Part shown: positions 17,812 through 28,742 of the stretch, one piece after another
How the letters are laid out: the number at the start of each line of letters is the position of its first letter
How positions within the stretch are numbered: position 1 is the stretch's first letter
NCBI GenBank assembly: GCA_003574895.1
Contig: PJFB01000001.1
Coordinates: 496,001-560,000, forward strand
Direction: 5' to 3'
Source of the DNA: Geobacter sp.
GTDB taxonomy: Bacteria; Desulfobacterota; Desulfuromonadia; Geobacterales; Pseudopelobacteraceae
Length of the DNA stretch: 64,000 nt
Notes under the pieces: generated by a model
What the model was told of the DNA's origin: nothing
Seen by the model: the letters and a program-made list of their open reading frames with translations, nothing else
The model's database searches: none
Made by a program: the position numbers and the translations under genes

Positions 17812-19764
17812 TCACATGTTGTTCTTAACGGGATCCAGAATATTTTTCACTTTTATGGCAAGGTCATTGACCGCAAATGGTTTCTGGATGAAATTTGTAC
17901 CTTCGTCAAGCACACCGTGGTGGATAACAACATTATTGGTATAACCGGACATGTAAAGCGTTTTCATCCCTGGCTGTGATTTCAGCAGTTTATTGTGCAA
18001 TTCGGGGCCGGTCATGTCAGGCATTACGACATCGGTAACAAGCAGGTCGATCTGCTTTTGGCCGATCATTTTCAAGGCCTGCTTCGGACCTTCAGCAACT
18101 ATCATATCAAAGCCCAGGTCACGCAACAGTTCATGTACCATGTCTCGCACCATTTCACTGTCTTCAACCAGCAGGACAGTGTGGTTCACGGATTTCATGA
18201 CAACGTGTTCCAAAGCCGGCTGCAGTTCGTCAACCGGTTCGGCATCGACAATCGGGAAATAGATCTTGAAAGCGCTCCCCTTGCCGGGTTCACTGTAAAC
18301 CCATATGCTTCCTTCATGTTGTTTGACAAGGCCATAAACCGTAGAAAGCCCCAGACCGGTGCCCTCTCCAGTAATTTTAGTCGTAAAAAATGGTTCATAT
18401 ATCTTTTTGAGGGTCTCTTTATCCATACCGCAACCGGTATCGCTTACGGCCAACATCAAGAAGCGCCCTGGCTTGACACCCGCATGCTGCCGCACATACT
18501 CTTCGTCCAGAACCACCGGCGCGGTTTCGATGGTAATGGTTCCCTTGTTTTCGATTGCATCTTGAGCATTGACCGCCAGGTTCATTATGATCTGCTCGAT
18601 CTGGTTCTTGTCGGCATGGATCCCATAACTATCCTGGGTCATGTTCAACCTGATGTCGATATTCTCCCGTATGGTGCGGCGCAGGATTTCGTAGAATGAC
18701 GAAACAACCTGGTTGAGGTCAATGGTCTTCATTTCCAGGATCTGCTTTCGGCCAAAACTCAATAATTGCTGAATTAGAATCTTTGCCTTATCAGACGCCT
18801 GCCTGATGCGTTCGACTTTTTCCATGCCGCGATTGCCAGGTGGAATATCGTGCATCAATAATTCGGAATAACCGATGATCGGTGTCAACAGATTGTTGAA
18901 GTCGTGGGCAATACCACCGGCCAAGCGGCCAATCGACTCGATTTTCTGTGACTGGCTGAGCTGAGCCATAAGATTATCTTTTTCCGCTTCCGCCTCTTTG
19001 CGTTCCGTCAGGTTCCTGGCAATCCCGAGAATGGCCGGTTGACCATCGTAGTCGATTAGACGGGCATTAACCTCGGCAATGAAACTTGAACCATCTTTAC
19101 GTTTATGGATCGTCTCAAAAGAGGCCTTGCCATATTCGCACACCATTTGAAAGAATTTTGCGCCATGGTCAGGTTGATCCAGGGCGTCAATGTCCGAAAC
19201 TCTCAACAAAAGCAATTCATCCTGAGAATAGCCCAATTCACGGCTTGCCTGGTCATTGGCGGCAATCATCCTGCCTTCCATGTCGGCGATATAAATCGGA
19301 TCGGCAGCGTTCTGAAACAGGGTCTTGAATTTGCGCTCACTGGACTTTGCCGCCTGTTCGGCCACTATGCGGTCCCTGATCTCATTTTCCAGCTCCACGG
19401 TCCTTTCCCTAACCCTTAACTCCAATTTATCGGTTAAATTTTTAAGATTTACCTCTATCTGATGCCTTTCCTCCAGTTCCTGTTGAAGTGATGCGGTACG
19501 ATTGCGGACAACACAACGCAGGGCATAGTTCCAATAGGCGACCCCAAGCAACATTATGCCGAGAACAGACGCAAGCGAACCGATTTTGAAGGTGACGCCA
19601 GGATGCAGGTGTTGATCATCCAAAAGTCGGATCGTACCCGCCACTGAATCGCTTGCTGATATGGATTGGGTCGAAATTAGTGTGAGTGCGGCAACTGCTG
19701 CGCAAAGACAAAAGGAAACGACGAGCGAACTGCCAGTAGGACGAAGAATCTTGATGTTTCTCAT
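17812..19764 (-). CDS. hybrid sensor histidine kinase with PAS and receiver domains
   Basis: 650 residues: two hydrophobic segments (about 12-31 and 60-80), a coiled-coil stretch (90-140), a PAS domain (145-255), HisKA with His287 in [13 protein letters not shown], a HATPase domain ([16 protein letters not shown]), and a C-terminal receiver ([10 protein letters not shown], then [13 protein letters not shown] with the phospho-acceptor Asp). The H box is of the FixL/CckA-like HDFNN type. It lacks a large periplasmic sensor domain, so the signal is probably read by PAS. No partner regulator is encoded nearby. The ATG at 19764 opens the frame, and no operon partner is evident. Confidence 0.9.
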   Translation of the reverse strand: MRNIKILRPTGSSLVVSFCLCAAVAALTLISTQSISASDSVAGTIRLLDDQHLHPGVTFKIGSLASVLGIMLLGVAYWNYALRCVVRNRTASLQQELEERHQIEVNLKNLTDKLELRVRERTVELENEIRDRIVAEQAAKSSERKFKTLFQNAADPIYIADMEGRMIAANDQASRELGYSQDELLLLRVSDIDALDQPDHGAKFFQMVCEYGKASFETIHKRKDGSSFIAEVNARLIDYDGQPAILGIARNLTERKEAEAEKDNLMAQLSQSQKIESIGRLAGGIAHDFNNLLTPIIGYSELLMHDIPPGNRGMEKVERIRQASDKAKILIQQLLSFGRKQILEMKTIDLNQVVSSFYEILRRTIRENIDIRLNMTQDSYGIHADKNQIEQIIMNLAVNAQDAIENKGTITIETAPVVLDEEYVRQHAGVKPGRFLMLAVSDTGCGMDKETLKKIYEPFFTTKITGEGTGLGLSTVYGLVKQHEGSIWVYSEPGKGSAFKIYFPIVDAEPVDELQPALEHVVMKSVNHTVLLVEDSEMVRDMVHELLRDLGFDMIVAEGPKQALKMIGQKQIDLLVTDVVMPDMTGPELHNKLLKSQPGMKTLYMSGYTNNVVIHHGVLDEGTNFIQKPFAVNDLAIKVKNILDPVKNNM

Positions 19765-19845
19765 TATATTACCATTGGGTAAGCGTTCAGGCGTGCCTGA
19801 CCCGATTCTGATCTGAAACTGAAATAGTCACTAAAGATTTCTTGG

Positions 19846-20079
19846 TTAGGATCGCTGTTTGTAACGCAGGCACTTCAAAACCTTGCTGACTTCTTCGGTG
19901 TCTTCCGGATAAAGGTACAAAGGAATCTTGTCGCCACCAAATTCTTTGTAAATACGATACCTGACGCAGGACTCGAAATCTCCGAGACAATGCTTTTTCT
20001 TAATATATTCAGCAGTGTTTGGCATGTCCTTCATTTTGTCGTTAAAAAATTGACAGCATGCCAATATTTCGCAAGCCAT
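19846..20079 (-). CDS. small cysteine-rich protein of unknown function
   Basis: 77-residue hydrophilic protein with cysteines at about positions 3, 8, 9, 31, 38 and 69, including the N-terminal MACEILACCQFF and a central CLGDFESC. I recognise this type as a recurrent small protein of Geobacter-like genomes, but I know no function; metal or Fe-S binding is a guess from the cysteines. GGAGAG lies upstream of ATG 20079, and a well-formed sigma-70 promoter stands about 100 bases upstream, so it is probably its own transcription unit. Confidence 0.8.
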   Translation of the reverse strand: MACEILACCQFFNDKMKDMPNTAEYIKKKHCLGDFESCVRYRIYKEFGGDKIPLYLYPEDTEEVSKVLKCLRYKQRS

Positions 20080-20179
20080 ATTTAACTCTCCTTGGACACC
20101 GGTGACTTGCTATTTTGGGCTTCAAATGCGCACAGGAATTACATCATTTGAGACATCACCTTGTCCTAAACAAATTAAC

Positions 20180-20208
20180 ATACTATGTTTAATATATAGT
20201 TATGTCAA
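20180..20208 (-). promoter_or_regulatory. sigma-70 promoter for the cysteine-rich small protein
   Basis: Minus-strand TTGACA (20203-20208) and TAGTAT (20180-20185), spacer 17, in an AT-rich gap between thpR and the small gene. The leader would be about 95 bases long. Confidence 0.6.
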
Positions 20209-20272
20209 TATGTTTACTCCACAATTATGACGCTTGGCTGCTTTATAGGCCTAACCAGTTGAGGTTATGGAA

Positions 20273-20821
20273 TTATTGAATGATTTTACAAATAAGCGGG
20301 AAACTTCCTAAAGGGGTATGAATAGCACCTTGCGGGGTCAGGCGGCTGGTGAAGAGAATAAACTCGCGTACGGGAAATGCCGGGAGTTCGAGTTTTTGAT
20401 ACAGGTCTATGAATGGGGAAATTGGCTGCCTGATTGGTTGCCTGATGCGGGCCAAGGTAATATGAGGAGAAAACGGCCGATCTTCCGTTGCAATATTGCA
20501 GGCAAACACAACACTGCGCACCTGAGCGGCAAGATCGCTCAAAAACGGTTCGGGCCTGATACCGACCCAAAGTACACGGGGGTTGCGCAGATTGGGAAAA
20601 CAACCTACCCCGGCAAAAACCAGATCGAATCCCGGTGCCCGAATCTGCTTCAATCCACTGGTTAGAAGCTTTACAGACGCATCATCCACATCCCCTAAAA
20701 ATGACAACGTCAGGTGCAGCTGAGAAACAGGAACCCAGCGTGCACCAGTTATATCTACACGCAACAGTGCCAACAAACCTTTAACATCATCGGGAAGTTC
20801 AATGGCAATGAAAAGTCTCAC
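20273..20821 (-). CDS. thpR: RNA 2',3'-cyclic phosphodiesterase (LigT/ThpR family)
   Basis: 182-residue 2H phosphoesterase with the two catalytic HxTx motifs, HLTL (about residues 41-44) and HITL (about 142-145), and the N-terminal MRLFIAIELP. These enzymes hydrolyse 2',3'-cyclic phosphates at RNA ends. The start is GTG at 20821 with GGGAGGATG upstream. The gene lies just beyond the terminator of the DUF1858/greA/pyr unit, so it needs its own promoter or readthrough; none is obvious. Confidence 0.88.
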   Translation of the reverse strand: MRLFIAIELPDDVKGLLALLRVDITGARWVPVSQLHLTLSFLGDVDDASVKLLTSGLKQIRAPGFDLVFAGVGCFPNLRNPRVLWVGIRPEPFLSDLAAQVRSVVFACNIATEDRPFSPHITLARIRQPIRQPISPFIDLYQKLELPAFPVREFILFTSRLTPQGAIHTPLGSFPLICKIIQ

Positions 20822-20861
20822 AATTCATCCTCCCTTGAAATTGTACACCTGAATGTTTGCA

Positions 20862-20894
20862 AAGAAAAAGCCCTGGAGGAATTTCCCCAAGGGC
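20862..20894 (-). terminator. rho-independent terminator after the DUF1858 gene
   Basis: Minus-strand stem GCCCTTGGGG/CCTCCAGGGC (20885-20894 with 20870-20879, one mismatch) around AAATT, followed by TTTTTCTTT. It sits 35 bases after the DUF1858 stop and would end the long transcript that begins at pyrR. Confidence 0.85.
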
Positions 20895-20928
20895 ATTTTC
20901 TTTTCAAACGATATTCTTATAACCTGAA

Positions 20929-21129
20929 TCAGGAAACGGCCGCGTTCAGATCCTTCACAAGGGCTTCCGCATCGATGCCGTGTGCATTAGCTCCCTGTTC
21001 CAGACTCTCGTTCTGGGCTCCCATGCAGCCTATGCAGCCAAGATTGTACTTTTGCAGCACTTTGACCGACTCGGGATAGGTGCGCATTACTTCAAAGAAA
21101 GTCATGTCTTTTGTGATTTTATCTGCCAT
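20929..21129 (-). CDS. DUF1858 domain protein
   Basis: 66 residues with the DUF1858 pattern: a TFFEVMRTYPESVKVLQKYNLGCIGC core, here with a C-x2-C pair (residues 32 and 35), followed by SLEQGANAHGID. This small domain is common in anaerobes, alone or fused to hybrid-cluster or redox proteins; its role is unknown. ATG 21129 has GGAGACC upstream. It follows greA by 35 bases and precedes a terminator, so it is likely the last gene of the transcript. Confidence 0.85.
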   Translation of the reverse strand: MADKITKDMTFFEVMRTYPESVKVLQKYNLGCIGCMGAQNESLEQGANAHGIDAEALVKDLNAAVS

Positions 21130-21164
21130 TCCAGGTCTCCGTTTGTGGATTGATATTTCTCGCC

Positions 21165-21641
21165 CTACTCGTATTTAATGTCAATGATCTCGTATTCCTT
21201 GGTTCCGGAAGGTACCACTACCTTGACCGCATCATCGAGACGATGGCCGATGAGGGCCTTTCCGACCGGTGACGTGCATGAGATCTTGCCAAGCTTGATA
21301 TCGGCTTCATCTTCACCAACGATCCGGTAGGTGACCTCTTCTTCGCTGGCGGTATCGTAGAGAGTCACGGTAGCGCCAAATACGACCTTGTCAGGATTTA
21401 ATCCCTTCAGGTCAACCACATGGGCACAAGCCAATTTGCCCTGCAATTCCTGGATACGCCCCTCGATAAAGGCTTGGCGGTTCTTTGCGGCATCGTACTC
21501 CGCATTCTCCGACAGGTCGCCGTGACTGCGTGCCTCGGCAATATCCTGAATAACCTTGGGTCGTTCTTCGCGAATAAGGCGTTTCAGTTCTTCCTGCAAA
21601 GCCTCATGGCTTTCTCTTGTCAATGGTATGGAATGGGACAT
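21165..21641 (-). CDS. greA: transcription elongation factor GreA
   Basis: 158 residues, the normal GreA length. The N-terminal coiled coil carries the acidic tip region DLSENAEYDAAK, and the C-terminal FKBP-like domain ends in LDDAVKVVVPSGTKEYEIIDIKY. GreA stimulates transcript cleavage by backtracked RNA polymerase. AGGAG precedes ATG 21641. A perfect minus-strand TATAAT at 21662-21667 could give it a private promoter, though no good -35 is present; otherwise it is read from the carB transcript 80 bases upstream. Confidence 0.95.
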   Translation of the reverse strand: MSHSIPLTRESHEALQEELKRLIREERPKVIQDIAEARSHGDLSENAEYDAAKNRQAFIEGRIQELQGKLACAHVVDLKGLNPDKVVFGATVTLYDTASEEEVTYRIVGEDEADIKLGKISCTSPVGKALIGHRLDDAVKVVVPSGTKEYEIIDIKYE

Positions 21642-21720
21642 CTAACAACAACTCCTAGAAAATTATAGGGCAGGCAATGCCAACCGAATTAAGATAAAAC
21701 CTTCTGAACCAGTAACTAAT

Positions 21721-24700
21721 TCATTGGGCAACTTGCAAATAATCCTGTAGCGCTTTAACGCCAAGCTCCTGATCCTTCAACGCGATAATGCCGTCTACTG
21801 CGGCCTTCGCACCTGCTACGGTAGTATAATAGGCAATTCCATGCATCAAAGACTCTCTGCGTATCGAAAAAGAATCTGCTACTGACTGGGCGCCTTGGGT
21901 GGTATTGATCAACAGCTGTATTTCGCCGTTCTTTATGGCATCCACCACATGGGGCCTGCCTTCCAGCACCTTGTTGACCCGTCGAACCGGGATACCCTTT
22001 TCCTCAAGAAATGATGCGGTCCCACCGGTTGCAAGGATTCCAAAACCTGTTTTATACAATTTTTCCGCTGCGGTGACAACATGTTTCTTGTCCGCGTCCC
22101 GGACACTGATGAAGACATTGCCGGCAAGCGGCATCTTCACTATGGCACCGAGCTGGGACTTGGCAAAGGCCTCGGCAAAGGTATCACCGATACCCATGAC
22201 CTCGCCGGTTGATTTCATCTCAGGACCAAGGATCGTATCAACCCCCGGAAACTTGACAAATGGGAAGACCGCCTCTTTGACCGAGATATGACGGGGCACG
22301 ATATCTCCCGAGACACCGAGATCAGCCAGTGATTTACCGGCCATGATCCGCGCGGCGATCTTGGCCAGAGGCCGGCCGGTAGCCTTGGAAACAAAGGGTG
22401 CGGTGCGGGAGGCTCGCGGGTTTACTTCAAGGATGTAGATATCGCCATCCTTGATAGCGTACTGCACGTTCATCAGGCCCTTGACGTTCAGCTCCAGGGC
22501 CATCAGCACGGTCTGACGACGAATCTCGGCCACCAGTTCACCAGAGATGGAATAAGGTGGAAGTGAACAGGCCGAGTCGCCGGAATGGATGCCGGCCTCT
22601 TCGATATGTTCCATGATGCCGCCAATAACCACCTCGGAACCGTCGCAGAGAGCATCCACGTCAATCTCGATGGCCTCGTCCAGAAACTTGTCGACCAGAA
22701 TCGGATGCTCTGGTGACGCCTGCACTGCAGTGGTCATGTAGCGTCTCAGATTGTCCACATCGTAAACGATCTCCATGGCCCGGCCTCCCAAAACATAGGA
22801 GGGGCGCACGACAACCGGGTAACCGATGCGGTCGGCAACCTTTTCCGCCTCTTCGAAGGAGCGGGCAGTGCCGTTTTCCGGCTGGAGCAGACCCAGCTTG
22901 TGCAGCATCTCCTGAAAACGTTCGCGATCCTCGGCCCGGTCGATGGCATCCGGCGAAGTTCCAATGATCGGCACCCCGGCATTTTCCAGAGCCACGGCCA
23001 ATTTAAGCGGCGTCTGTCCGCCGAACTGGACGATAACGCCCACCGGTTTTTCAACGTTGACGATCTCCAGCACATCCTCCAGGGTCAGTGGCTCGAAGTA
23101 GAGACGATCCGAGGTGTCGTAATCAGTTGAAACCGTTTCTGGGTTGCAATTGACCATGATGGTCTCATATCCGTCTTCTGCCAGGGCAAACACCCCGTGG
23201 ACACAACAATAATCGAATTCAATACCTTGTCCGATGCGATTCGGCCCGCCACCGAGGATCATAATTTTCTTGCGGTCGGTTGGTTCGGCTTCGCACTCTT
23301 CCTCGTAGGTGGAATAGAGATAGGGGGTATGGGCAACGAACTCGGCGGCGCATGTGTCCACCCGCTTGTAGACAGGCCTTATGTTCTGGGACCAGCGCAG
23401 CTTCCGTACATCATCCTCGCTCATTTTCCAAAGATTGGCCAATGTTTTGTCGGAAAAGCCGTACTGTTTGGCTTCACGCAAAGCCTCTTTGGAAATCGTG
23501 GTTGGATCGAGTCGCTTCAATTCCTCTTCTTTTTCGATGATCTGGCGGATATTGTGCAGGAACCATGGGTCTATGGCGGTGAGACTGAATATCTCCCCCA
23601 CGGTCATGCCGCTACGCAGGGCGTCGGCCACGTACCAGAGACGATCGCAGTTGGGCACGCGCAATTTTTCCTGCAGCAGTTGCTGTTCCTTGGATGTGAG
23701 AGCACGGCGGGTTTCGTTGCTCAGGTCAAACAGGCGTGAATTGAAACCGGATACGCCGATCTCTAGGGAACGGAGCGCCTTCTGGAGCGACTCCTTAAAG
23801 GTGCGGCCAATGGCCATCACCTCGCCTACCGATTTCATCTGGGTCGTCAGGGTGGCATCGGCGGCCGGAAATTTTTCAAAGGTGAAACGCGGCACCTTGG
23901 TAACAACATAGTCTATGGTCGGCTCGAAACAGGCCGGGGTCTCGCGGGTGATGTCGTTGGTGATCTCGTCCAGCGTATAACCGACTGCAAGCTTGGCGGC
24001 GATCTTGGCGATGGGGAAACCGGTGGCCTTGGAGGCCAGGGCAGAGGAACGCGACACACGCGGATTCATCTCGATCACCACCAGACGACCGTTTTGCGGG
24101 TTAATACCGAATTGGATATTTGAACCGCCGGTATCGACGCCGATCTCACGAATGATCTTCAGAGCGGCATCCCGCAGGATCTGATATTCCTTGTCGGTCA
24201 GGGTCTGGGCCGGGGCCACGGTAATGGAGTCGCCGGTATGGACCCCCATGGGGTCGAAGTTTTCGATGGAACAGATGATGACCACGTTGTCTGCCGTGTC
24301 GCGCATCACCTCCAGCTCGTACTCCTTCCAGCCGATGACCGACTCCTCCACCAGGATCTCGTCGGTCGGGGAGGCGTCGATACCGGCCATGGCCATCTTC
24401 TCGTACTCCTCCATGTTGTAGGCAATGCCGCCACCGGTGCCGCCCAAGGTAAAGGAGGGGCGAATGATGGCCGGAAAGCCAACCTGCTTGATAACCTCCA
24501 TCGCTTCAAGATAATTGTGAGCCAGGCCGGAACCAGGAACGGCCAAACCGATTTTTTCCATCGCTTCTTTGAATAATGTGCGATCCTCGGCCTTCTTGAT
24601 GGCCGGCAATTTGGCGCCAATCAATTCCACGTTAAATTTATCCAGCACCCCCATCTCGGCAACGGCCACGGCCGTATTCAGGGCTGTCTGGCCGCCCAGC

Positions 24701-24966
24701 GTGGGAAGCACGGCGTCAGGCCGTTCCTTTTCGATGATCTTGGCCAGTATTTCCGGAGTGACCGGCTCTATATAGGTGCGATCGGCAAAGTCCGGATCGG
24801 TCATGATGGTGGCGGGGTTGCTGTTCAACAACACCACCTCGAATCCTTCTTCTTTGAGCGCCTTGCAGGCCTGGGTGCCGGAGTAGTCGAACTCGCAGGC
24901 CTGGCCGATCACGATCGGACCGGCGCCAATGATGAGGATCTTGTGAATATCGGTACGTTTGGGCAT
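21721..24966 (-). CDS. carB: carbamoyl-phosphate synthase large subunit
   Basis: 1081 residues, full length. Two ATP-grasp halves are visible ([20 protein letters not shown] and [20 protein letters not shown]), with an oligomerisation domain between them and a C-terminal MGS-like allosteric domain starting about residue 940 ([16 protein letters not shown]). It joins ammonia from CarA with bicarbonate and two ATP to make carbamoyl phosphate for pyrimidines and arginine. AAGGAG precedes ATG 24966. It is separated from carA by a radical SAM gene and a DUF486 gene but stays on the same strand in one likely transcript. Confidence 0.97.
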   Translation of the reverse strand: MPKRTDIHKILIIGAGPIVIGQACEFDYSGTQACKALKEEGFEVVLLNSNPATIMTDPDFADRTYIEPVTPEILAKIIEKERPDAVLPTLGGQTALNTAVAVAEMGVLDKFNVELIGAKLPAIKKAEDRTLFKEAMEKIGLAVPGSGLAHNYLEAMEVIKQVGFPAIIRPSFTLGGTGGGIAYNMEEYEKMAMAGIDASPTDEILVEESVIGWKEYELEVMRDTADNVVIICSIENFDPMGVHTGDSITVAPAQTLTDKEYQILRDAALKIIREIGVDTGGSNIQFGINPQNGRLVVIEMNPRVSRSSALASKATGFPIAKIAAKLAVGYTLDEITNDITRETPACFEPTIDYVVTKVPRFTFEKFPAADATLTTQMKSVGEVMAIGRTFKESLQKALRSLEIGVSGFNSRLFDLSNETRRALTSKEQQLLQEKLRVPNCDRLWYVADALRSGMTVGEIFSLTAIDPWFLHNIRQIIEKEEELKRLDPTTISKEALREAKQYGFSDKTLANLWKMSEDDVRKLRWSQNIRPVYKRVDTCAAEFVAHTPYLYSTYEEECEAEPTDRKKIMILGGGPNRIGQGIEFDYCCVHGVFALAEDGYETIMVNCNPETVSTDYDTSDRLYFEPLTLEDVLEIVNVEKPVGVIVQFGGQTPLKLAVALENAGVPIIGTSPDAIDRAEDRERFQEMLHKLGLLQPENGTARSFEEAEKVADRIGYPVVVRPSYVLGGRAMEIVYDVDNLRRYMTTAVQASPEHPILVDKFLDEAIEIDVDALCDGSEVVIGGIMEHIEEAGIHSGDSACSLPPYSISGELVAEIRRQTVLMALELNVKGLMNVQYAIKDGDIYILEVNPRASRTAPFVSKATGRPLAKIAARIMAGKSLADLGVSGDIVPRHISVKEAVFPFVKFPGVDTILGPEMKSTGEVMGIGDTFAEAFAKSQLGAIVKMPLAGNVFISVRDADKKHVVTAAEKLYKTGFGILATGGTASFLEEKGIPVRRVNKVLEGRPHVVDAIKNGEIQLLINTTQGAQSVADSFSIRRESLMHGIAYYTTVAGAKAAVDGIIALKDQELGVKALQDYLQVAQ

Positions 24967-24989
24967 TTATTTATGACTCCTTCTTGTTG

Positions 24990-25316
24990 TTAGCGAAAAA
25001 TGAAAAAAACTGCTCCGGCAAGACAGCAACCGGCCCAGAGATAGTTCCATGAAAGATTGGTCCCCATGTAAAACACGGCAAAGGGGACGAAGACCGACAG
25101 TGTGATGACCTCCTGGATGATCTTCAGTTGTGCCAGACTGAACCTGCCGTATCCGATACGGTTGGCCGGCACCTGCACCAGGTACTCGAAGAAGGCGATC
25201 CCCCATGAGACCAAGACCGCGATCAGCCAGTGCCTGGAGCGCAGGTTCCTTAAATGGGCATACCAGGCAAAGGTCATGAAGACGTTGGATATGACCAGCA
25301 GCACTACTGTTCTCAT
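24990..25316 (-). CDS. DUF486 / DMT-superfamily small membrane protein
   Basis: 108 residues with four hydrophobic segments and the DUF486 signature SNVFMTFAWYAHL, SWGIAFFEYLVQVPANRIGY. The family is related to small multidrug-resistance-like transporters, but substrates are unknown. The ATG overlaps the stop of the radical SAM gene as ATGA, so translation is probably coupled. It sits 23 bases before carB. Confidence 0.85.
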   Translation of the reverse strand: MRTVVLLVISNVFMTFAWYAHLRNLRSRHWLIAVLVSWGIAFFEYLVQVPANRIGYGRFSLAQLKIIQEVITLSVFVPFAVFYMGTNLSWNYLWAGCCLAGAVFFIFR

Positions 25317-26239
25317 ACCGGGCCGCGTTCCTCATCCAGGTCCTGCACCCAACCGTTTTCCAGTCCCGCATCTTCCAGGGCCTCTACCGCAGCGTTGTAC
25401 TCTTCCAGGGTCAAAACCCGGTCGATGCCGGGAATTTTCCCTGCCACATGGGCCGGAAAGTATTGACTCATCAGGGCAATGTGAGTCTCTGTCCCGAGAT
25501 GTTCCGCGATCCACTCAAGTGTCTCCCGGCTTCCCGCCCTTTCTCCCGGAAGCACCAGATGGCGGATGATCAACCCCTTGACGCCGATACCATATTCATC
25601 AACCTGCAGGTGCCCCACCTGGCGCAGCATCTCAGCTACCGCAGCCCGGTTGTTTTCCCGGTATCCCTGGGCTGATGACATCTCCAGTCCGCAGGCGTCA
25701 TCCGCATACTTCATGTCAGGCAGGTAAATATCCACCACGCCGTCCAAGAGGCGCAGCACGTCGGTCTTTTCATAGCCGCTGGAGTTCCAGATAACAGGGA
25801 GTCTGAAGCCTTTTGGTATTGCGAGCCATAGCGCCGCCAGAATCTGCGGCAGAAAATGGGTCGGTGTGACGAAATTGATGTTATGCACGCCTTGGCGCTG
25901 CAGCTTGAGCATGCGTGCAGCCAGCTCCCTGGTTGGTATCTTTGCCCCGTTCCCTAACTGGCTGATGGGAAAGTTCTGACAAAAGACACACTTCAAAGAA
26001 CAGCCGGATAGAAAGACGGTTCCCGATCCCTTTGAGCCTGAAACCGGGGGTTCCTCACCACGATGAACGTTGGCCGAGGCTATCTTCGGTAAGAGGCCGG
26101 CCCCGCAAATCCCCAGTTCACCCTTGATGCGATCAACACCGCAGTCATGTGGGCAAAGATCGCAAGCCGCCAACCTGCGGTAGGCTTGACGAACGCGTTG
26201 CAACAGTTCACCTGATTGATAAAGATCGAGATAATTCAT
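25313..26239 (-). CDS. radical SAM protein related to pyruvate formate-lyase activating enzymes
   Basis: 308 residues of the COG1313 type. An N-terminal Cys set (CDLCPHDCGVDR, GICGAG) precedes the radical SAM cluster motif C-x3-C-x2-C in CSLKCVFCQNF (about residues 82-92). Downstream are NFVTPTHFLP and NSSGYE typical of this group. The substrate protein is not known, and no glycyl radical enzyme is encoded nearby. It overlaps the DUF486 gene by four bases and follows carA by 33 bases. Confidence 0.85.
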   Translation of the reverse strand: MNYLDLYQSGELLQRVRQAYRRLAACDLCPHDCGVDRIKGELGICGAGLLPKIASANVHRGEEPPVSGSKGSGTVFLSGCSLKCVFCQNFPISQLGNGAKIPTRELAARMLKLQRQGVHNINFVTPTHFLPQILAALWLAIPKGFRLPVIWNSSGYEKTDVLRLLDGVVDIYLPDMKYADDACGLEMSSAQGYRENNRAAVAEMLRQVGHLQVDEYGIGVKGLIIRHLVLPGERAGSRETLEWIAEHLGTETHIALMSQYFPAHVAGKIPGIDRVLTLEEYNAAVEALEDAGLENGWVQDLDEERGPV

Positions 26240-26272
26240 GGTTCTTCACAGAGGAGATCGCAAGGACCGCCC

Positions 26273-27394
26273 TTACTTGTTTTTCTCCATCAATTCAACG
26301 AACCGGCCGAACAGGTACTGCGAATCGTGCGGCCCCGGCGACGCCTCCGGGTGATGCTGCACCGAGAAGATCGGCAAGTCACAGTGGCGGATACCCTCCA
26401 CGGTCTGGTCATTGAGGTTCTCGTGCCCAAGACAGGCCGCAGTTCCCAGGGAATCCAGATCCACGGCAAAACCATGATTCTGGGCAGTGATCTCAACCTT
26501 GCGGGTCTCCATGTCCATGACCGGCAAGTTGGAGCCGTGGTTGCCAAAGGGGAGTTTCATGGTCTTGCCGCCCAAGGCCAATCCAAGTATCTGGTGCCCC
26601 AGACAGATGCCGAAGATAGGCTTCTTGCCAATGAATTTGCGGATATTCCCGATCACGCCGGTTAACGGCTCCGGATCGCCGGGACCGTTGCTGAGGAAGA
26701 TGCCGTCGGGGTTCATTGCCAGGGCATCTTCGGCCGGAAAGCCCGCCGGAACCACGGTAACATCGCAGCCTGCATCCAAAAGACAGCGCAGGATATTGTA
26801 CTTGATGCCGAAGTCGTAGGCCACCACCTTATACTTCAGGCTAGATGGATCAACCTGGGGGTAACCGTTTTCCAGGTCCCACGCACCCTCACTCCAGTGG
26901 TAGGGCTTTTCACAGGACACGCCTGTGGCCAGATCCAGACCCGACATGCTGGGGATGGCTCGCGCCTTGGCGATCAGACTTTCACTGTCGAAATCTACCG
27001 TGGAGATGATCCCGTTCTGAGCGCCTTTGTCGCGCAGATGGCGAGTCAGGGCACGGGTGTCGATCCCCTGAATTCCTACAACACCATTTTCCTTGAGATA
27101 GGCGTCCAAGCTCATGGTGGCGCGCCAATTGGAGTAACAATCCAGATATTCCTTGACGATGAAGCCGGACAGGAACAGGCCCCGGCTCTCGATGTCTTCG
27201 GGGTTGATGCCGGTATTGCCGACCTGGGTATAGGTCAGGGTGACCATTTGCCCTCTGTAGGATGGATCAGTCAGAACCTCCTGATAACCGGTCATGGCAG
27301 TGTTGAAGACCACTTCGCCCGTGGCCTCTCCACCTGCGCCAAACGACCTTCCTGCGAAAATGCGCCCATCGGCGAGCGCAAGGACTGCTCTCAT
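26273..27394 (-). CDS. carA: carbamoyl-phosphate synthase small subunit (glutaminase)
   Basis: 373 residues. The N-terminal CPSase_sm_chain domain (ALADGRIFAGRSFG) is followed by a class I glutamine amidotransferase with the Cys nucleophile in GICLGHQILGLALGG and the His/Glu pair in SVQHHPEASPGP. It feeds ammonia to CarB. AAGGAGT precedes ATG 27394. It lies 46 bases downstream of pyrC in the pyrimidine unit. Confidence 0.97.
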   Translation of the reverse strand: MRAVLALADGRIFAGRSFGAGGEATGEVVFNTAMTGYQEVLTDPSYRGQMVTLTYTQVGNTGINPEDIESRGLFLSGFIVKEYLDCYSNWRATMSLDAYLKENGVVGIQGIDTRALTRHLRDKGAQNGIISTVDFDSESLIAKARAIPSMSGLDLATGVSCEKPYHWSEGAWDLENGYPQVDPSSLKYKVVAYDFGIKYNILRCLLDAGCDVTVVPAGFPAEDALAMNPDGIFLSNGPGDPEPLTGVIGNIRKFIGKKPIFGICLGHQILGLALGGKTMKLPFGNHGSNLPVMDMETRKVEITAQNHGFAVDLDSLGTAACLGHENLNDQTVEGIRHCDLPIFSVQHHPEASPGPHDSQYLFGRFVELMEKNK

Positions 27395-27440
27395 ACGTTA
27401 TGACTCCTTTTATCTCTCAATCAATACAAGCAATACTGAA

Positions 27441-28721
27441 TTACTGCCGCCCTGAAAACACCACTTTGCCTTCCAGGATGGTGTAAGCCGAAGCCCCCTG
27501 TACCTTCCAGCCAAGGAAGGGGGAGTTCTTGGATTTGCTGGCCAGATTCTCTTCCGTAACAGTCCATAGCTTGGAGGGATCTATCACGGTGATGTCGGCA
27601 GTGGCACCCGGCTTGAGACCACCACGGCATATTCCCAATATTTTGGCCGGGTTAACCGTCATTTTTTCAACCATCTGATTAATGGTGATAATGCCGTCGG
27701 CCACAAGTTTGAGCGACAACGGCAGGGAGGTTTCCAGGCCGATGATACCATTCATGGCCACATTGAACTCCACGTCTTTCTCATCAAGGTGATGGGGGGC
27801 GTGGTCTGTGGCAATACAATCGATGGTGCCGTCCCTGAGCCCCTCCTTGATGGCTGCCACGTCTGCTGCCTCACGCAGTGGCGGGTTCATTTTGGCATTT
27901 GTGTTGTAACCGCGCACCGCATCGTCGGTCAGGGTAAAGTAATGTGGTGCTGTCTCGCAGGTCACCTTCACTCCGCGCGCCTTGGCCTCGCGGATAATCC
28001 TCACCGATCCCTTGGTGGAGACATGGGCAATATGAATGGGTGCATTGCTGTACTCGGCCAGCATCACATCGCGGGCAGTCGCTATTTCCTCAGCCACGCG
28101 TGGAATCCCCTTCAAGCCCAGTTCGGTCGAGGTAAAACCTTCGTTCATGGCCCCCTCTCCCACCAATGCCAGATCCTCTGCATGGGAGATTACCAGGATG
28201 CCCATGCCGTTGGCATATTCCAGCGCGCGGCGCATCAGCTCGCTGTTAACTACTGGCTTGCCGTCATCGGAAACCGCAACACAGCCGGATTCCTTCAGTT
28301 CACCCATTTCCGCCAGACGCTCACCATTCATGCCATAGGTTATGGCACCGATCGGAAAGACATTGGCAAACCCGGCTGACTTGGCCTTGTCAATGATATA
28401 TCCGGCCACTGCCTTGTTGTCGATCACCGGTTTGGTGTTGGGCATGCAGCAGACCGAGGTGAAGCCGCCGGCAGCAGCAGCCCTGGTGCCGCTGATGATG
28501 TCCTCCTTGTATTCCAGCCCGGGATCGCGCAGATGCACATGCATATCAATCAATCCCGGCGTCACGTACGTGCCGGATGCATCGATGGTTTCAGTACCGG
28601 CGGGGGCCTGCAGACCCTTGCCGATCTCCTTGACCATCCCACCCTCCACCAGAACATCCAGCGTATCATCCAACCCTTGTGAAGGGTCGATTACCCTGCC
28701 ACCCTTTATCAATAAATTCAT
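27441..28721 (-). CDS. pyrC: dihydroorotase, class I
   Basis: 426 residues. Metal ligands include the HVH of [10 protein letters not shown], with a Lys-containing region after it, later His residues in [10 protein letters not shown] and [11 protein letters not shown], and the catalytic Asp in IATDHAPHH. It closes carbamoyl aspartate to dihydroorotate. I start at ATG 28721, which has GAGGTGA six bases upstream and gives the standard [13 protein letters not shown]; a TTG 21 bases earlier would run toward the palindromic repeat. The gap to pyrB holds that repeat. Confidence 0.95.
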   Translation of the reverse strand: MNLLIKGGRVIDPSQGLDDTLDVLVEGGMVKEIGKGLQAPAGTETIDASGTYVTPGLIDMHVHLRDPGLEYKEDIISGTRAAAAGGFTSVCCMPNTKPVIDNKAVAGYIIDKAKSAGFANVFPIGAITYGMNGERLAEMGELKESGCVAVSDDGKPVVNSELMRRALEYANGMGILVISHAEDLALVGEGAMNEGFTSTELGLKGIPRVAEEIATARDVMLAEYSNAPIHIAHVSTKGSVRIIREAKARGVKVTCETAPHYFTLTDDAVRGYNTNAKMNPPLREAADVAAIKEGLRDGTIDCIATDHAPHHLDEKDVEFNVAMNGIIGLETSLPLSLKLVADGIITINQMVEKMTVNPAKILGICRGGLKPGATADITVIDPSKLWTVTEENLASKSKNSPFLGWKVQGASAYTILEGKVVFSGRQ

Positions 28722-28742
28722 ATAGTCACCTCTAATTTTCAA

